A stretch of 64,000 nucleotides of DNA, taken from the NCBI RefSeq assembly GCF_030445035.2, contig NC_080696.1:27665661-27729660 (forward strand), in the 5' to 3' direction. The translations under genes were made by a program, and so were the position numbers. Origin of the DNA: Dasypus novemcinctus. Its lineage: Eukaryota; Chordata; Mammalia; Cingulata; Dasypodidae. The notes beneath the pieces were generated by a model, which was not told where the DNA came from, did not search any database, and worked only from the letters and a program-made list of their open reading frames with translations. This document shows positions 11,104 to 23,885 of this stretch, piece by piece (position 1 is the stretch's first letter; every line of letters begins with the position of its first letter).

Positions 11104-12129
11104 GTAAGAGTTGTTCTTTTTTTTTTTTTTTCAGTTTTGGTTATTTGAGAATGGATGTGAATGATATTTGTGGGAGAGCTGGATGGTTGTTTTCATTTTT
11201 ATCCTCAAAAGGGTAATTAAATATAGTCATATCTGAAAGAAGTTAGAATTGTAAAAGTAGAGGTGGCTTAGAGATTTTTCTTACACATTTCTGTTTTAGC
11301 TGTCTTTTAGTTAAAGAATGCACTAAACAAAAATCATGTTTTTGCACACACCATCACATAAATATTTTTCTCTGAGATTTATGAAATTAGCTAGATAGAC
11401 ACTGGAAAAATTTAATCTGCAGCACCAAATATCCTGTTAACACCTATTAGTTTACAATGGTAAACAGTATAAACAAAGCGGAAAGCATGATTATTTGTTT
11501 TTTTAGTTTGGAATTTTGCACTAACTTCACCCATGGAACCTTGAAAAGAAAGCATGGAGATTCTCCTAACAGTCACCTTGATGCTGAATGTGGCAGTAAG
11601 AGACACTGAAGACTGTTCATAGAGGGATCAGTGAACAACATCTGAAGTGGAAAGGGGAAGCATCATTTTGGCCTTGTGTAATATACTTAGAAAGGCAATT
11701 TGATGACTATGTTTCTCAAACTTTGTGTTATATTGACAAACTGTGCTAGAGTAGGGGAAATATTTTATTGTGTTGGTTTCTAGTCTGGATTCTCTTCACC
11801 CATAACAATCCAACTTCTGCCTCTACAGTTGTATATGCACTAACCATGAGATAGGAAGAGAGATGTTTTTTATTCTATTTATATTTTCTGTGGTCTTGGA
11901 TGAAAATATCTACCTCTGATTAAAGAAAAATGCTACTGTCCTTTCCACTTCACACCAAAATACTTATATTTTCTAAATATTCAGGAATGTATATATATTC
12001 CAATTTTTTTGAAAAATGAAGGAAAATTATTTACATTTGAAAGATAAAGATATTATGAAGATTAGATACACAAAGCAACATAAGTAGGCAAGCATCATAT
12101 TCTAGCTGTGCAATCTGGTTTACTATTTT
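11104..12129. other. Intergenic DNA, no gene seen
   Basis: Contains a T-run (11,119-11,132) and AT-rich unique sequence. The 64-aa antisense ORF near 11,412-11,606 has no recognisable features. Confidence 0.5.
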
Positions 12130-12400
12130 TTAACTTGCAATTTTATTTCAGGGATTTTTCAGGTCATTAAAATTTCTTCAAACATATAATTGTAATAGCT
12201 ACTTCGTTTTCCATTATTTATATGTGTCATAGTTTTAACCATTTCCCTCTTATTTAACTTTTATGTTACTTTGAAGTTTTAATATAATAAATAATGCTTC
12301 AGTGCATCAGTAGACAATTTTATTAATAATGCTTATTCACATTTTTATCAGTTCTTGAAATAGATTGAAAGCAGTGGAATTAATTGTTAAAAATGTCTTT
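12130..12400 (-). mobile_element. Diverged L1M fragment (antisense)
   Basis: The order 'taatagctacttcgttttcc', 'aaccatttccctcttattta', 'aataataaatgcttca'-like sequence and 'gaaagcagtggaatta' follows the antisense 3' part of old L1 ORF2/3'UTR ('catagtattccat ... aatgctgc ... gtggaattgctgg'). It is strongly diverged and the exact family and ends are uncertain. Confidence 0.4.
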
Positions 12401-13107
12401 TAAAGGCTATATGGTCATGGTTACAAGAGGTTCATATTTCCAGGAAGATATCTGATATTGTCAATTCAGATATCCTTGCCAATGCTAAGGAGCATAATGT
12501 ATAAAATCGCTATTCTAATGTTTTAGTAAAAATGCTAGTATAGAGCATCAACGCTCTTTTCTACATCTTCAGATACCAATACAAAATAAAAACTGGTAGA
12601 TTAGAAATCTTAAGTATTTATCCTATCATATCAACAGATAACTCAGAGAAGTTAATTATATTTTATAAACATTATTTTCTAGTAGCCTAGGTTTGGATAA
12701 TTGATTGAAGGACTTCTGGGGAAAAAGATTTGTAACTATGGAGCATTAAAGCTAATTGAATAATATTTTAACTTCTTCTAATGATTTAGTGTTAAAGCCA
12801 TAAATTATGGAAGATAAATTTAAAGCATCTTATAGGCCTTTGTAATTCTTTGTTTTTAATGATCTTCTGTGATCTTTCAATTAAATTGAGAGCTTTAAGC
12901 ATTTGTATTCTACTATTTCTGATCTCCTCCTAAACTTCACAAAAGCATGTGCTATTTTTTATTGCCAAAATTAACTTCCCTAATTATTCTTATTTTTGTT
13001 TTCATGAGAGAGCAAAAAATGAATTTTAGATTCTATAATGGAGAATGACTTTTAGTTCTTTTTTTTTTTTTTTTTTTGAATCCCAAATAAAGTAGGGATG
13101 TGGGGAC
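12401..13107. other. Intergenic DNA upstream of OR pseudogene
   Basis: AT-rich DNA with an 18-T run at about 13,060-13,077, directly before the receptor-like sequence. No promoter or 5' exon of an OR gene could be identified. Confidence 0.5.
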
Positions 13108-14030
13108 CTGGACAAGGGAAACTGCAGCATTGTGTCAGAGTTCATTCTTGTGGGATTGTCAGACCTCCCTGAGCTGAGCATTTTCCTCTTTCTGGTCTTC
13201 CTATTCATTTTTGGAGTCACTGTGATGGGCAATCTGGGCATGATCACGGTGATCCAGACCAATTCTCACCTGCATAACCAATCCCATGTATTTTTTCCTA
13301 AGCCAGCTGTCCTTTGTGGATTCTGCTACTCCACCACCATTGTGCCAAAAATGCTGGCCAATATATTAGACAAGGAAAAGCAATTTCCTTCCTGGGATAT
13401 ACTGTACAACTCTACTTGTTTTGCACATATTTGGTCACAGAGGTCATCCTGCTGGCCGTGATGGCCTATGACTGCATTATGGCCCTCTGATACCAACCGC
13501 CGTACATTGGGATCATGTCTGAGAGACTCTCTTTGGGACTGGTGTCTGCCTGCTACATCTGTGGAACAGGGTGTTCTCTGATACACAAAGGATTAGCTCT
13601 TCAGATCCAGTCCTATAGATCAAATGTGATTAACCACTTCTTCTATGATTCATATCCTATCTTATCTCTTGCCTGCTCTGATGTGTTGATTAATGAACTG
13701 CTGTTGTTCATTGTGGCCATTTTCAATGAGGTCATCAACATCCCGATCATCCTCACCTCCTATTTGTTAATTCTAATCACCATCATGAGAATGCACTCTG
13801 CAGAAGGAAGGCACAAAGCCTTTTCAACTTGCACCTCCCACCTCACTGCCATTGTTATCTTCCATGGAACAATCCTTTTCATTTACTGTAAGCCTAATTC
13901 TAACTATAGTCCGGAAACTGATAAAGTGGCCATGGTGTTCTATGCTGTAGTGATTTCCATGCTGAACACCCTCATCTATAGCCTGAGGAACAAAGATGTG
14001 AAAGCAGCTCTCTGGAAAATGCTAGGCTAA
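13108..14030 (+). pseudogene. Olfactory receptor pseudogene, OR5L-like
   Basis: A dead class II olfactory receptor, closely related to the intact gene at 35,658-36,608 ('[15 protein letters not shown]', '[10 protein letters not shown]', '[11 protein letters not shown]', '[12 protein letters not shown]', '[10 protein letters not shown]', '[11 protein letters not shown]'). Against that gene it has CTG for the start ATG (13,108-13,110). It also has a 4-bp insertion near 13,277, a 1-bp loss near 13,320 that restores frame, a further 1-bp loss between about 13,375 and 13,410, and an in-frame TGA at 13,488-13,490. The second TM3 loop motif reads 'MAYDCIMAL', losing the [10 protein letters not shown] signature. 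The C-terminus stops about 16 residues earlier than in the intact gene. Two open pieces remain (13,132-13,461 and 13,515-14,030). It could not make a seven-helix receptor. Confidence 0.92.
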
Positions 14031-16787
14031 GAAATATCTTTTTAGAGGATGCTTTAAAAACAGGACTCAGGTTTCTAAAATGGAGGGTGGTAGAGGGATT
14101 AGTAGGTAGCTTGTGGTGTTACAGTGGCAATAAAATAAGGATCTAGGTAGATTGTAATGGTGTTTTTGATTCCCCTATTTCTGTGCCTGTTCAATTACCA
14201 CAGGCCACAGGAGGATTGGGCAATTCAAAATGTTCATTTTCTATTTTGCTTTATTCCTACCTGTTTTGTTTTAACTGGATATGGGAAATGGCACTAACCA
14301 TAAAGACCATGTATTTTGCTGTCTAATGAAAAAATCAAGACAATCACACTTTGTATAGTATCTGTTATGGAAACTATGATTCTTTTCAAAATTGCATTTC
14401 ACTTTTCCACAAAAAATAAGTTTGTATGACTCTTCTCACTGTATCTTTTACTTCTCTTCATAGTTACTCCATGATCTTCCCATAGTGGATTAAATACTTT
14501 CTGGAGTTTCGAATTTAATATTTGTGTACTTCATCACCCCTGTTCAAGTTTATTGCATGTCTTTGCTCTTGTTGAACTGTGCTTTCTTTACCCCTTCTCT
14601 ACAAGCTTAAATCTCACTTTTTTTTACTGAGTCACATTTAATATGCAATAATTTATACTTTAATTGTACTTCCATTATGTTTCCTGATATATCTGTACAT
14701 TACATTTACTTTTTTAAAAAGAAGATTTATTCCTTCTTCCAATAATGATGTGAGAAAAGTCATAAACTTTCTTTCATGAAAACATGGGTTGGTGTCCTGC
14801 CTATGTTTGTTTTGTTTTTTTTTTTAATTTGGGAAATAATTTAAACTCTCCAATTCTTAGTTCCTCAAGTTTAAATATTGGATAACATTGCCAACATAAC
14901 AGCATTATATTGAGAACAAATTATGACAACATATCTGACATATAGGTGACTGGAACAGAGGAGGTACTTAGTTAATGTCCATTAAATGAAGTCTTTGTCT
15001 GGGTTTTATTTATCTTTTTCTCTTTAATTACCATTGGCATATTATAGTGCCTATTAATTTTTTGTTTCATAAATAGATGAATTAATAAATATTAATGAAT
15101 ATATAGTCTGCACTCAAACTTAAATATGAACTTAGAGCACTATATTGACTTTCAAGAATTGTGAAGTGGCTTAAAATTGCCCCATGTCATGAGTATTATA
15201 TCATTTAGGGTTTACTCACTGAAAAAATTCATGGGAGATTAAATGTATAAAATTTTAGGTGTTGAAATGCTGAAAGAGCACAAAGGGGGTATTGTATTAA
15301 TTTAAGGGTTATTAACTGCAGATAACAGCTATTATATTTGACATTGGGAGAAAATAAGAAAGAGCTATTGTTACATGAATTGCAGAGTGTGGACAAAACT
15401 CCCCACTCAGCTGCTGTTTAGTCCTTGTGGAAACGTTGTGCTTCTCAGGGTGTCTGAGCCTCTGAGTATAGGTTACACTTCAGCAGTGTTCAGACATCTG
15501 TGGCATGTCCCAACAAAGTCTGTGAACACCAAGGCTACTACTCCAACTTCTGAAGAGAGTGGTGAAATGATGAGGAGCAGTCAGCCAGAGACAATTGTCT
15601 GATTTTGCTGGATTCACTTAAAAAGTAACTGGAAAATAAGAAGGACTTATCCACATTTTTCCAATTCTCGCTTTTTCTTTCCTTGCCCCTCTGCCTCCAG
15701 TTCCTCCACTTAGAACCTAACAGGTAGACAGCCAGCAAATTTGTCTGGGAAGGCAATGTATAGATTCCGGGAAGCATCAACACAGCACACAGAATGGAGA
15801 GGAAGACTTGGAGACCAGACAAGAAGTATCAAACTCAATTTCTGAGGGATTTGCAATCTACAATGCCAGGAAGAAATACTTTTTACCTCTTCTCATCAAC
15901 TCTAGAGTGAATAAATCTCTCCATAATTGAATACTGAAGGAAGCAGGCTTTACTTCATTTTATTAATCATAGATGTGATTGATACCTTATAACATTGTAA
16001 AACAAATGTCATGGTGATGGTGGTCACCTAAGGTCTAGATAAGTGAAGATCCATGGTTCCAATCAATTAGTTAATCTAATGCTTTTTCCATAATTTCTAT
16101 GTAATAAGGAGATGTGTTTTCCTTGGCTGTTTTTAGTCATACTTAATAAGATGAAGCTCTTCTGAGAAACTTGTTTCAAATGGAATTTCAGTCATCAATG
16201 GAATGTTTTCTTCACAGTTGGTGACTTCCATTATATGATAGAATGGAAAAGATTATTCAGAACTTACAAAGGGATGAAGGAGAGACACACATGAATGGAT
16301 CATGAGGATGTAGGTGTCATTTTTAAATTTATTTTCTCATTTTCTGTGATTGAATGCAGTTTTAAATAAATATTTACTTATAAATAAGTTTATTTTTAAA
16401 TAAGTTTTACAAATAAATATTTATAAATTTAATTATTAACAGATAAATAGGTTTTTTTTTATCTTTGATCAAACAAAGTATCCAAAGAGCATGTATCACC
16501 ATGAAAAATACATTTTAAAAAAACATTTTCACTATAGTAAGGTTTTGGGAATATAACAGGTCTTCAGAAATCATCCTAATTCTGATTTTATGCAAGAGAA
16601 TAGATCACTTAAGTGACAATCTAAAAATTAGGGATGCAAGAAAAACATTTTAAAAATTTACAAATGGAAGCATTTCATTTTCAATTATATTTTCGATTAT
16701 TTTCTATGAGATTTCTGTTCAAGAACTTGGATGTATTTCCAATTGATATTACTGGTTTTATAATGATTTGCAAGCTAATTTATATAT
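14031..16787. other. Intergenic DNA, no gene seen
   Basis: AT-rich. The overlapping ORFs near 15,375-15,602 (plus) and 15,538-15,822 (minus) show no family motif and are probably chance. The stretch 16,350-16,450 is very AT-rich with imperfect 'aataaatattta'-type inverted repeats. A possible MIR 3' end near 14,940-14,990 is too weak to call. Confidence 0.5.
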
Positions 16788-16803
16788 TAAGAACATTAAG
16801 TCT
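16788..16803. repeat. Left target-site duplication of L1-B
   Basis: 'taagaacattaagtct' matches 'taagaacatcaactct' at 20,340-20,355 at 14 of 16 positions. It lies directly before the T-rich (poly-A complement) end of L1-B. Confidence 0.8.
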
Positions 16804-18894
16804 TTTTTTAGGTTTTATTTCTTTATTTTTAATTATCTTTTTATTTAAAGAAACATAGATTACAAAAAAACGTTACATTAAGAAATATAAGAGGTTCCCA
16901 TATACCCCACACCCAACACCCCCATTACTCTCACATCAACAAACCACTTTCATTATTACAGCACATTCATTACATTTCGTGAATACATTTTGCAGCACTG
17001 CTGCCCCACATGGACTATAGTTTACATTGTAGTTTACACTCTCCCCCAGTACATTCAATGGGTTATGGAAGGATATATAATGCCCAGCATCTGTCCCTGC
17101 AATATCATTTAGGAAAACTCCAAGTCCCAAAGATGCCCCCACATCACATCTCTTCTTCCCTCTCCCTGCCCTCAGCAACTACCATGCCCACTTTCTCCAC
17201 ATCAATGTTACAATTTCTTCCATTGCTAATCACAATAGTTCTACAGTAGAACACCAGTAAGTCCACTCTAATCCATATTTCATTGTTCCATCCTGTGGAC
17301 CCTGGGATGGTGATGCCCACTCCATCTCTGAATCAAGAAGGGACTTCTATCCCACATGGCTGATGGATATGACTCTTCTGCTTGCAATTGTAGGCACTCT
17401 CGGTTCACTGGTGTGGTGGTTGACCATTTTCACCACAAAGTTAGCTGCCCTGGGTGAATCCAATGAACGGAAGAATAAGAGTTGCAAGTCTGCTGAGACT
17501 CACAGCCCAGCTGGCACATGATCGGTCCAGAGACTCATGACTCCTGGGTATACAACAATACCAGCACCAACCACAGGTACAGTAAAGGTAACAGAAGAGG
17601 GATATGTAGAAAGGTCACATCTAAGTCCAACTCCATCTCACTCAGGAATGCAAAGTCGAAAGTAGGGTCCACTGACAAGGCACTAACTCCAGAGCCCTCT
17701 GCCATGACTGTAGAACCTGTGTGTCTCTGTAAGTCACAGGAGCACCAGTGCCTGGGGTTTTATCTACTTTGGCTATCTCTGGGATCCTGCTGAAATGTGT
17801 GTAAGCACGACCCCTCTGTTGACTTCCTGACTCATTTGAAGTCTCTTAACCATGTAATCTCATTTGTCTTTACAATGTCCCCCTTTTATTCAAGGTCTTT
17901 TTCTAGTGGCATCACCAGCTGGTGTTTGGTAGTAACCCCTTGGCACCAGGAAGGCTCATCCATGGGAGTCATGTCCATGCTGGGGGGGGAGGTAATGCAT
18001 TTACATGCTGAGTTTGGCTTAGAGAGTGGGCATATTTGAGCAACATGGAGGCTCTCAGGAGGTAGCTGTTAGGCAATCTGCAGCTCTAGGTCTAGTTGAA
18101 ATGTCAGACACACAGAATCATAAGCATAGTTATCAGTATCAAGGACTCATCATTGGACCATCCTTCTTCACTGGTCTTTGCCATTGCACTTGGGGGATTG
18201 TTGCTGTTCCATTAGGGAATGCTACAGACATCCCCTGGCTAGGCATTCAGCAGCCCCTAGTTGTTGTTTATAACTCTAGCTACTATGAAAATACCCAAAG
18301 AATATCTGAACATTTTTATATACCCTATACACATGCCCTGGAGAACTCTCTCCCAACAATGTGCCTCCCATCAATAACACCCTACACCAGTGTTCCTCTA
18401 CTGCCATAGTTGAAACTCCCTGGGTTCAAAACTTCTTTAAAAATGAAGCCTAGCATATTGCCAAATTCAAATATTAGGAAAATGAAATAGTAATGACAGG
18501 TTTAAAGATTACAAATAAAATACATACTAATTTAGAAAAACTAAAATAAAGTGTAAAATAAATTGGGGTATTAAAAATTAAAAGTACCATAAAACTTTGT
18601 TTTTGATGTTTTGCCTTTCATTACTGTAATATGTGTTTCTCTGTAGGTACAGTGGCAAGGCAATGTCTTTCATTCCTTCCTCAGTGTCTACATACTTTTT
18701 AAAAAAATTTTAATTTTGCCTTAAAAAAAGTTTTAGATCACAGTAAAGACATATATACAATATAGGGGACTCCAATATATCCAATACCAAACCCTTTTCC
18801 CCCTTCCCCAGCAATGATCTTTTTACATGTTCTTGTTTTATTTGTTGCAGTTGATGTATAGATATTGAAATATAGCTACCAAACATGACTCCAT

Positions 18895-19015
18895 TTCGGT
18901 TTACATTATGGTTTATATTTTAGACTGTGTACTTTTCTAAATTTTTAGTTACATTATGGTTTATATAATGATTTATATTTTAGACTATATGCTTTTATAA
19001 ATTTTTGGTGAAATT
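18895..19015 (-). repeat. Duplicated ~60-bp module inside L1 3'UTR
   Basis: Two head-to-tail copies of a module built on 'ttacattatggtttatattt' + 'tagact', a T/A-rich stretch and 'aaatttttrg'. The same doubled arrangement is seen in L1-E (about 43,350-43,465) and L1-G (about 48,605-48,720), so the duplication is ancestral to this L1 lineage. Confidence 0.6.
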
Positions 19016-19753
19016 TAACATGTCCTATATCCATCACTGAATGATCTTGTGGAACACTTCCATTGTCCCCCAGTTACTCCTGATTTCATCTATTCTATTC
19101 CTCTCTCTCCCTTCCCTTAGGGCCCACAGTGACCCCCAAGTTTCACTGCTTTAAGGACCAGAGTCACAATGCTGAGGACTTGACACACTAGACTGTCTTT
19201 CCCCATTGGGAGCCACCAATTATCTGGAAAGACACCATTCCCTATGTTTTAGAACATCAAGCCTCCCCAGGAGGAGGGTACAATTTCCCACTCATTATAT
19301 GGGTCTCCACCCAATGATATAACACACTATGACAAGATGAACACTCACACACTCCTAGAAATCTGCCCCTTTGCGAGGTGCCCCCCATTAAGCACCTTAA
19401 ATAAGTAAACCTTCCTTATTATATTTTCTAAAGAGTTTTCTCAACATTATAGTTTCAAGCACATACCCGACAATCTCCTATGTTCATCTGCTCCCCTGAA
19501 CCCTCTCTCCAATTTCTTAGGCCATGTGATACATCCTCCCAACCCTAGCCCCCCTCAAACCTGCAAAGCTCCATCCAATAAATAGTATCCCTATGCCCCC
19601 ATCTTTTCCCTTCCCTTTACAACTGCTTACCTCCGCTTTATCATAGATTTCACCCATGTAGGCGTTAGCTCAAAACCTTCCCCCCCCCCCCGCAATTTCC
19701 TATTAGCCTACCATTTGGTCATTAGCTCTCTGAGACAGCTTGGTTTGCCTTTT

Positions 19754-20339
19754 TCATACCAGAAATGTCATGTAGTATTTGTTCTTCAATGCCTGGCTTG
19801 CTTCATTCAACATAACGTCCTCAAGATTCACCCATGTTATTCCATGTGTTTGTATTGCAGTCCTTCTTACAGCTGAGTAGTATTCCATTGTATGTATTTA
19901 CCACATTTTGTTTATCCATTCATTTGTTGATAGTCTTTTGGGTTGATTCCAACTTTTGGTAATAATGAATAATGCCACTATGAACACTGGTGTACTTATA
20001 TCAGTTTGTGTCCTTGTTTTCATTTCTTCTGGGTATATACCCAGCAGTGGAATTGCTGGGTCATTTGGCAAATCTGTAGCTAGTTTTTGAGGAACTGTCA
20101 AACTGTCCTCCAGAATGGCTGGATCCTTCTGCATTCCCACCAGCAGTGGATGAGGGTTCTCATTCCTCCATATCCTCTCCAACACCTGTAGTCTTCTGTT
20201 TTTTTAATAGCTGCCAGTCTAATGGGAGTAAGATGGTATCTCATTGTAGTTTTTATTTGCATTTCTCTAATAGCTAGTGATTTTGAGCATCTTTTCATGT
20301 GCTTTTTAGCCATTTGTATTTCTTCTTTGGAGAAGCATC
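19754..20339 (-). pseudogene. L1 ORF2 C-terminal remnant (L1-B)
   Basis: The last 195 or so codons of ORF2p, including '[19 protein letters not shown]', a Cys-rich segment ('[18 protein letters not shown]') and '[16 protein letters not shown]'. One of the zinc-knuckle-like cysteines reads Tyr. It is spread over two frames, with at least one frameshift near 20,100. There is no endonuclease or RT domain because of the 5' truncation. Confidence 0.88.
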
Positions 20340-20355
20340 TAAGAACATCAACTCT
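20340..20355. repeat. Right target-site duplication of L1-B
   Basis: 'taagaacatcaactct', the partner of 16,788-16,803, directly abutting the truncated 5' end of the element. Confidence 0.8.
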
Positions 20356-20904
20356 TAGAGTATTTGAAAGCTTATCCTGGTTTGGTATATATCACTTATC
20401 TTTATTAATTAGGCAAGCTTATTTATGTGTAGTTTATTTTTTTGTATTTGTATTCATTTTTTGCAATTAAAAGAATGAAACAGTGAAAATAAATAATGCT
20501 CTATTCTAAAATTTACATTGAGATTGTGTGTTATTTTAAAAGGACTTCAACCTTAATTTCTTAAATTTATTGATATTTATATGATTTTGTATATTTGACA
20601 ATTGATGGCTTACAAAGTAATTGTTTAATTTTCCCAAACTGTATAGCAATTTTTGCAACTTTGTTTATTTAGAATCCTTTCCTTCTCTATCGGCCTTTTA
20701 TATATATATTAAAATATAAAACATCCTTAAATCAACTATGTTCTTATGATTGATCTTTCCTCCAGGTCCTTGAAACTATCACAGAGATCTTACCTAATTT
20801 TTTACAGTAAAGAGGAAATATGAATATTCTGTAATGTCATTTAACACTCAGTTTACAATTTTTTTTTTCGAATGGAACCATACAATATGGTTTTTTTTAT
20901 ATTT
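20356..20904. other. Intergenic DNA, no gene seen
   Basis: AT-rich sequence. 'ggaaccatacaatatgg' near 20,874 resembles a phrase common in antisense old L1 but is too short to call. Confidence 0.4.
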
Positions 20905-21276
20905 CACTTTTTTGTCTTTATTTATTTTGTTAACATTACATTAAAAAATATGAGGTCCCCATATAACCCCCACCCTCCCCACCTCACTCCTCCCCCCATA
21001 ACAACAATCTCCTCCATCATCATGAGACATTCATTGCATTTGGCGAATACATCTCTGAGCACCACTGCACCTCATGGTCAATGGTCCACATCATAGCCCA
21101 CACTCTACCACGTTTCACCCAGTGGGCCATGGAAGGACATACAATGTCCAGTAACTGTCCCTACAGCATCACCCAGGACAACTCAAAGTCCCAAAAATGC
21201 CTCCACATCTCACCTCTTCCTCCCATTCCCTACCCCCAGCAGCCACCATGGCCACTTCCTCCACACCAATGCCACA
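20905..21276 (-). mobile_element. L1-C: short L1 3' end (antisense)
   Basis: About 370 bp matching the terminal part of the L1-A/L1-H 3'UTR in reverse: T-rich end, 'aaaaaatatgaggtccccat', a C-rich tract, 'atcatgagacattcattgca' and onward to 'caccaatgccacat'. Heavily 5'-truncated, and no convincing TSD found. The C-rich tract is the complement of the G-rich block described for L1-A. Confidence 0.85.
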
Positions 21277-23464
21277 TGTTTTTATTATATAAACTAATAA
21301 CATATGCCTTCTCTCTTCATTTAGTGATTGACATGCTGTAACATGGACAGAACATATTGTACATGGACATATTGTACCTGTATCTGGGTATAATAATCAG
21401 AAGTAAGAGGAAAACATTTACAGATTATTAAAAGAATAAACATCACTTTAAATAGGAACACATTGGAGATTTCCTTATAAAGATTTTTCCAGAAGATTTC
21501 ATCTTATTTGGTATTCACAGTCCAAGGAATCATTTAATTCAAAAAGCATTGCTCATCTCATACTAAAATTTCCTTTTGAAAAGAAAAATCAATAACCAGC
21601 AAAAAATTATGTTCAGAATTTAAATATTAACTCAAATGTTCCAATTCAAAACCTGTTTAAGAACTAAAGAAACAGATTTCAGGTTTTAAATGATCCATAT
21701 TCTGAACTTTTGTTCTAATACACCCAGTTGTTAAATTCTTTTGGTATCACCTTAGGTGATTTGTATTATAATCAGAACCACTTTTACAAATGTAGAGATT
21801 AGAGGTAAATCAGGATATTATAGACTTGGGGCAAACCATAATTAAAACTCCTAAAATCACTATATCCACAACTTATTTTACTCAACCTTATTTTATGGTA
21901 TTTTGCAAATATTAGATGTTTTTACATCTTGAACTTTTGTAACCTTGTGTTGAGCAAGTCTGACAATGCCATTTTTCTAGAAGTACGTGCTCACTTGGTG
22001 TGTCTGTGTCACATTTTAACTAAGGCATGTATATCTTTTTAAACATAATGTTATTGCACTCTTAATAGATTAGAGTAGTGTAAACAGAAGTTTTAAATGC
22101 ACTAAGAAACCAAAATATTTCAAATTCACTTTATTGTGCTCACTTTATGTCATGGTTTGGAACCAAACCTAAAATACTTTTAATTTATGCCTGTGATGTA
22201 AGTATCCGTTTGAAAGTGAGTTTTTGTTTGTTTGTTTTCACATCTTGTTAAATAATGAATAATATTTAGCAGGGGAATATACAAAATAAACAGAAAAGAA
22301 AACAAAAGAAACAATTTAAAAACCTGGAGTCTATGGCAAGTTTTGCCTGTACACTAGCTGTGATTTTGTACAAATCCAACAAAAATCTTGTGGTCACGAT
22401 TTCATCAATCACATTGATTTTGAAAAATGTGAACCTGTAAAGATGAAATCTCAAATTGTTCTCTAATTAGTCCTTAGCAAACACATCAATATCTGAATTA
22501 AGTGTATAGGGAAACTGTGACCAAGTTTCAGGACCACTCTCTCTGATGTGTTTCTAAATGTGGCCCTTCATCCCAATGTCCATTACCAGTTCATGGTTAT
22601 ATTTTCAGAAGATTCACCATTACTAAAAATATACAAAATAAATAAACTCATTAATCAAACTATGACATGAAGAATTTTCATTCTTAATTTTAAAATATAT
22701 CCAATCTGAGAGATATTATAATAGATGAAAATATATATTATAATTGATGGAATATAATTTGAATTCAGATCTGTGAGGAAAAAGAACTATCAAGGTCACA
22801 TTTTATTCCACTTTTTAAAGTGAATTTTCATAGCACAGTCAAGGTATGAATGCTTTCCAATTCATGATTACTTGATTCTTTCACAAGTTGGAAGGCCAGT
22901 ACAGAAAGGAAGAAAAATAAGAAAGACTAGAAGATTAGGTAAGACTGGCAACCCAGGCCTGGATGCAGCAAATAATATATGGACTTGAACAATAGTTATG
23001 TTCTTACTCCTAGCATGAAGAGCATTCTAGTTGTCTCTAATGTTTCAGATGAAGAAAATAAGGCTGTATATCTGTTTCAGTAACAGCACCATGTACTAAT
23101 TGGTAAACACAGAAATGGGAAAGGAGAATACAAAGGTGAAAGAGAAATAGTTTCTGATCTCTGGGAACCCATACTCTAATAGGAGAAAAAGACACATAAA
23201 TGCATAAACAGATATGTACAACACACAGTTTTCTGAGAAATACGTAAAGAATGGCTGATGAGCAGAAATTTTGATTGCCAAAGAATATGAGCTTGGTTTG
23301 AGGAGTCAGAGCTCATATTCAGCAGATGTTTTCTGTTTTAATTTATATCTTACAACCATAAGCATTTATCATTTCCAGTCATTTTCCTTTAAAATACACT
23401 TTCTTTTTTTCCAAAATTGCAGTCATGGTATACATACCATTTCATTCCTTCTTTTTTTCACTTA
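21277..23464. other. Intergenic DNA, no gene seen
   Basis: AT-rich, with only short ORFs lacking motifs. No repeat family could be named. Confidence 0.5.
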
Positions 23465-23885
23465 ATTTAAATTGGGAAGTAAATTATGTTCCCCACAAGA
23501 GACATGTTCAAGTCTTAATCAACATCCAGTGGCTGTGTATCCTTTTTTTATGTATCTTTGAATATGTTGCAGTATATCAGTCTGTGGACTTTTGGAAATA
23601 ACATTTTCGAAGATCCCATTAGGTGTGGGCAAATATTATAAAGGTGGGACTTAATTCCTATGACTGAAAACCTTATAAATAGAAAAAAAAAATCAGACCT
23701 GAGATGTCAGAAGAACCCAAGAAGAGCCAGAGAGAACTGTCCATGTGATGGAGACTTGCCTTCACTAGGACCCTACAGACTACGGGAAAAAGTGTGACCT
23801 GTTGACATCATGTTGCACATCTAGCCTTCAAAACTATGTAATGTAGTTTGCTTGCTGCTAAAACAAAATTGGTTCATGGTTTGAG
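23465..23885 (+). mobile_element. LTR fossil, MaLR (ERVL-MaLR)-like solo LTR remnant
   Basis: The sequence follows the order of MLT1/MST-type MaLR LTRs: 'aattatgttccccacaagag', 'acatgttcaagtcttaatc', a middle with 'ggacttttggaaataac', 'ggtgggacttaattcctat', 'ccttataaatag', and late 'ctagccttcaaaactat'. No internal region is seen, so it looks like a solo LTR, old and broken. MaLR activity elsewhere in mammals is of the order of 100 million years. The family call is from memory of consensus style and could be wrong at subfamily level. Confidence 0.42.

Larger units (their letters stand above)
16804..20339 (-). mobile_element. L1-B: 5'-truncated L1 (antisense)
   Basis: An antisense L1 copy with the usual 5' truncation. 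On the plus strand it runs from the T-rich tail (16,804-16,850) through a 3'UTR of about 2.95 kb (to 19,753) into the C-terminal end of ORF2 (19,754-20,339). It breaks off at the residues equivalent to '[14 protein letters not shown]' of L1-A. The 16-bp TSD at both ends shows an ordinary target-primed insertion. Its 3' end is of the older type also seen in L1-E ('acatagattac ... gttacatt'). Confidence 0.9.

Noticed and set aside
13026-13262. 78-codon minus-strand frame upstream of the OR5L-like pseudogene
   Set aside because: It is antisense to the pseudogene and ends in a poly-Lys tract made by the T-run.
15375-15822. Overlapping 75- and 94-codon frames on opposite strands
   Set aside because: No motif, no splice or promoter context and no paralogue in the window.
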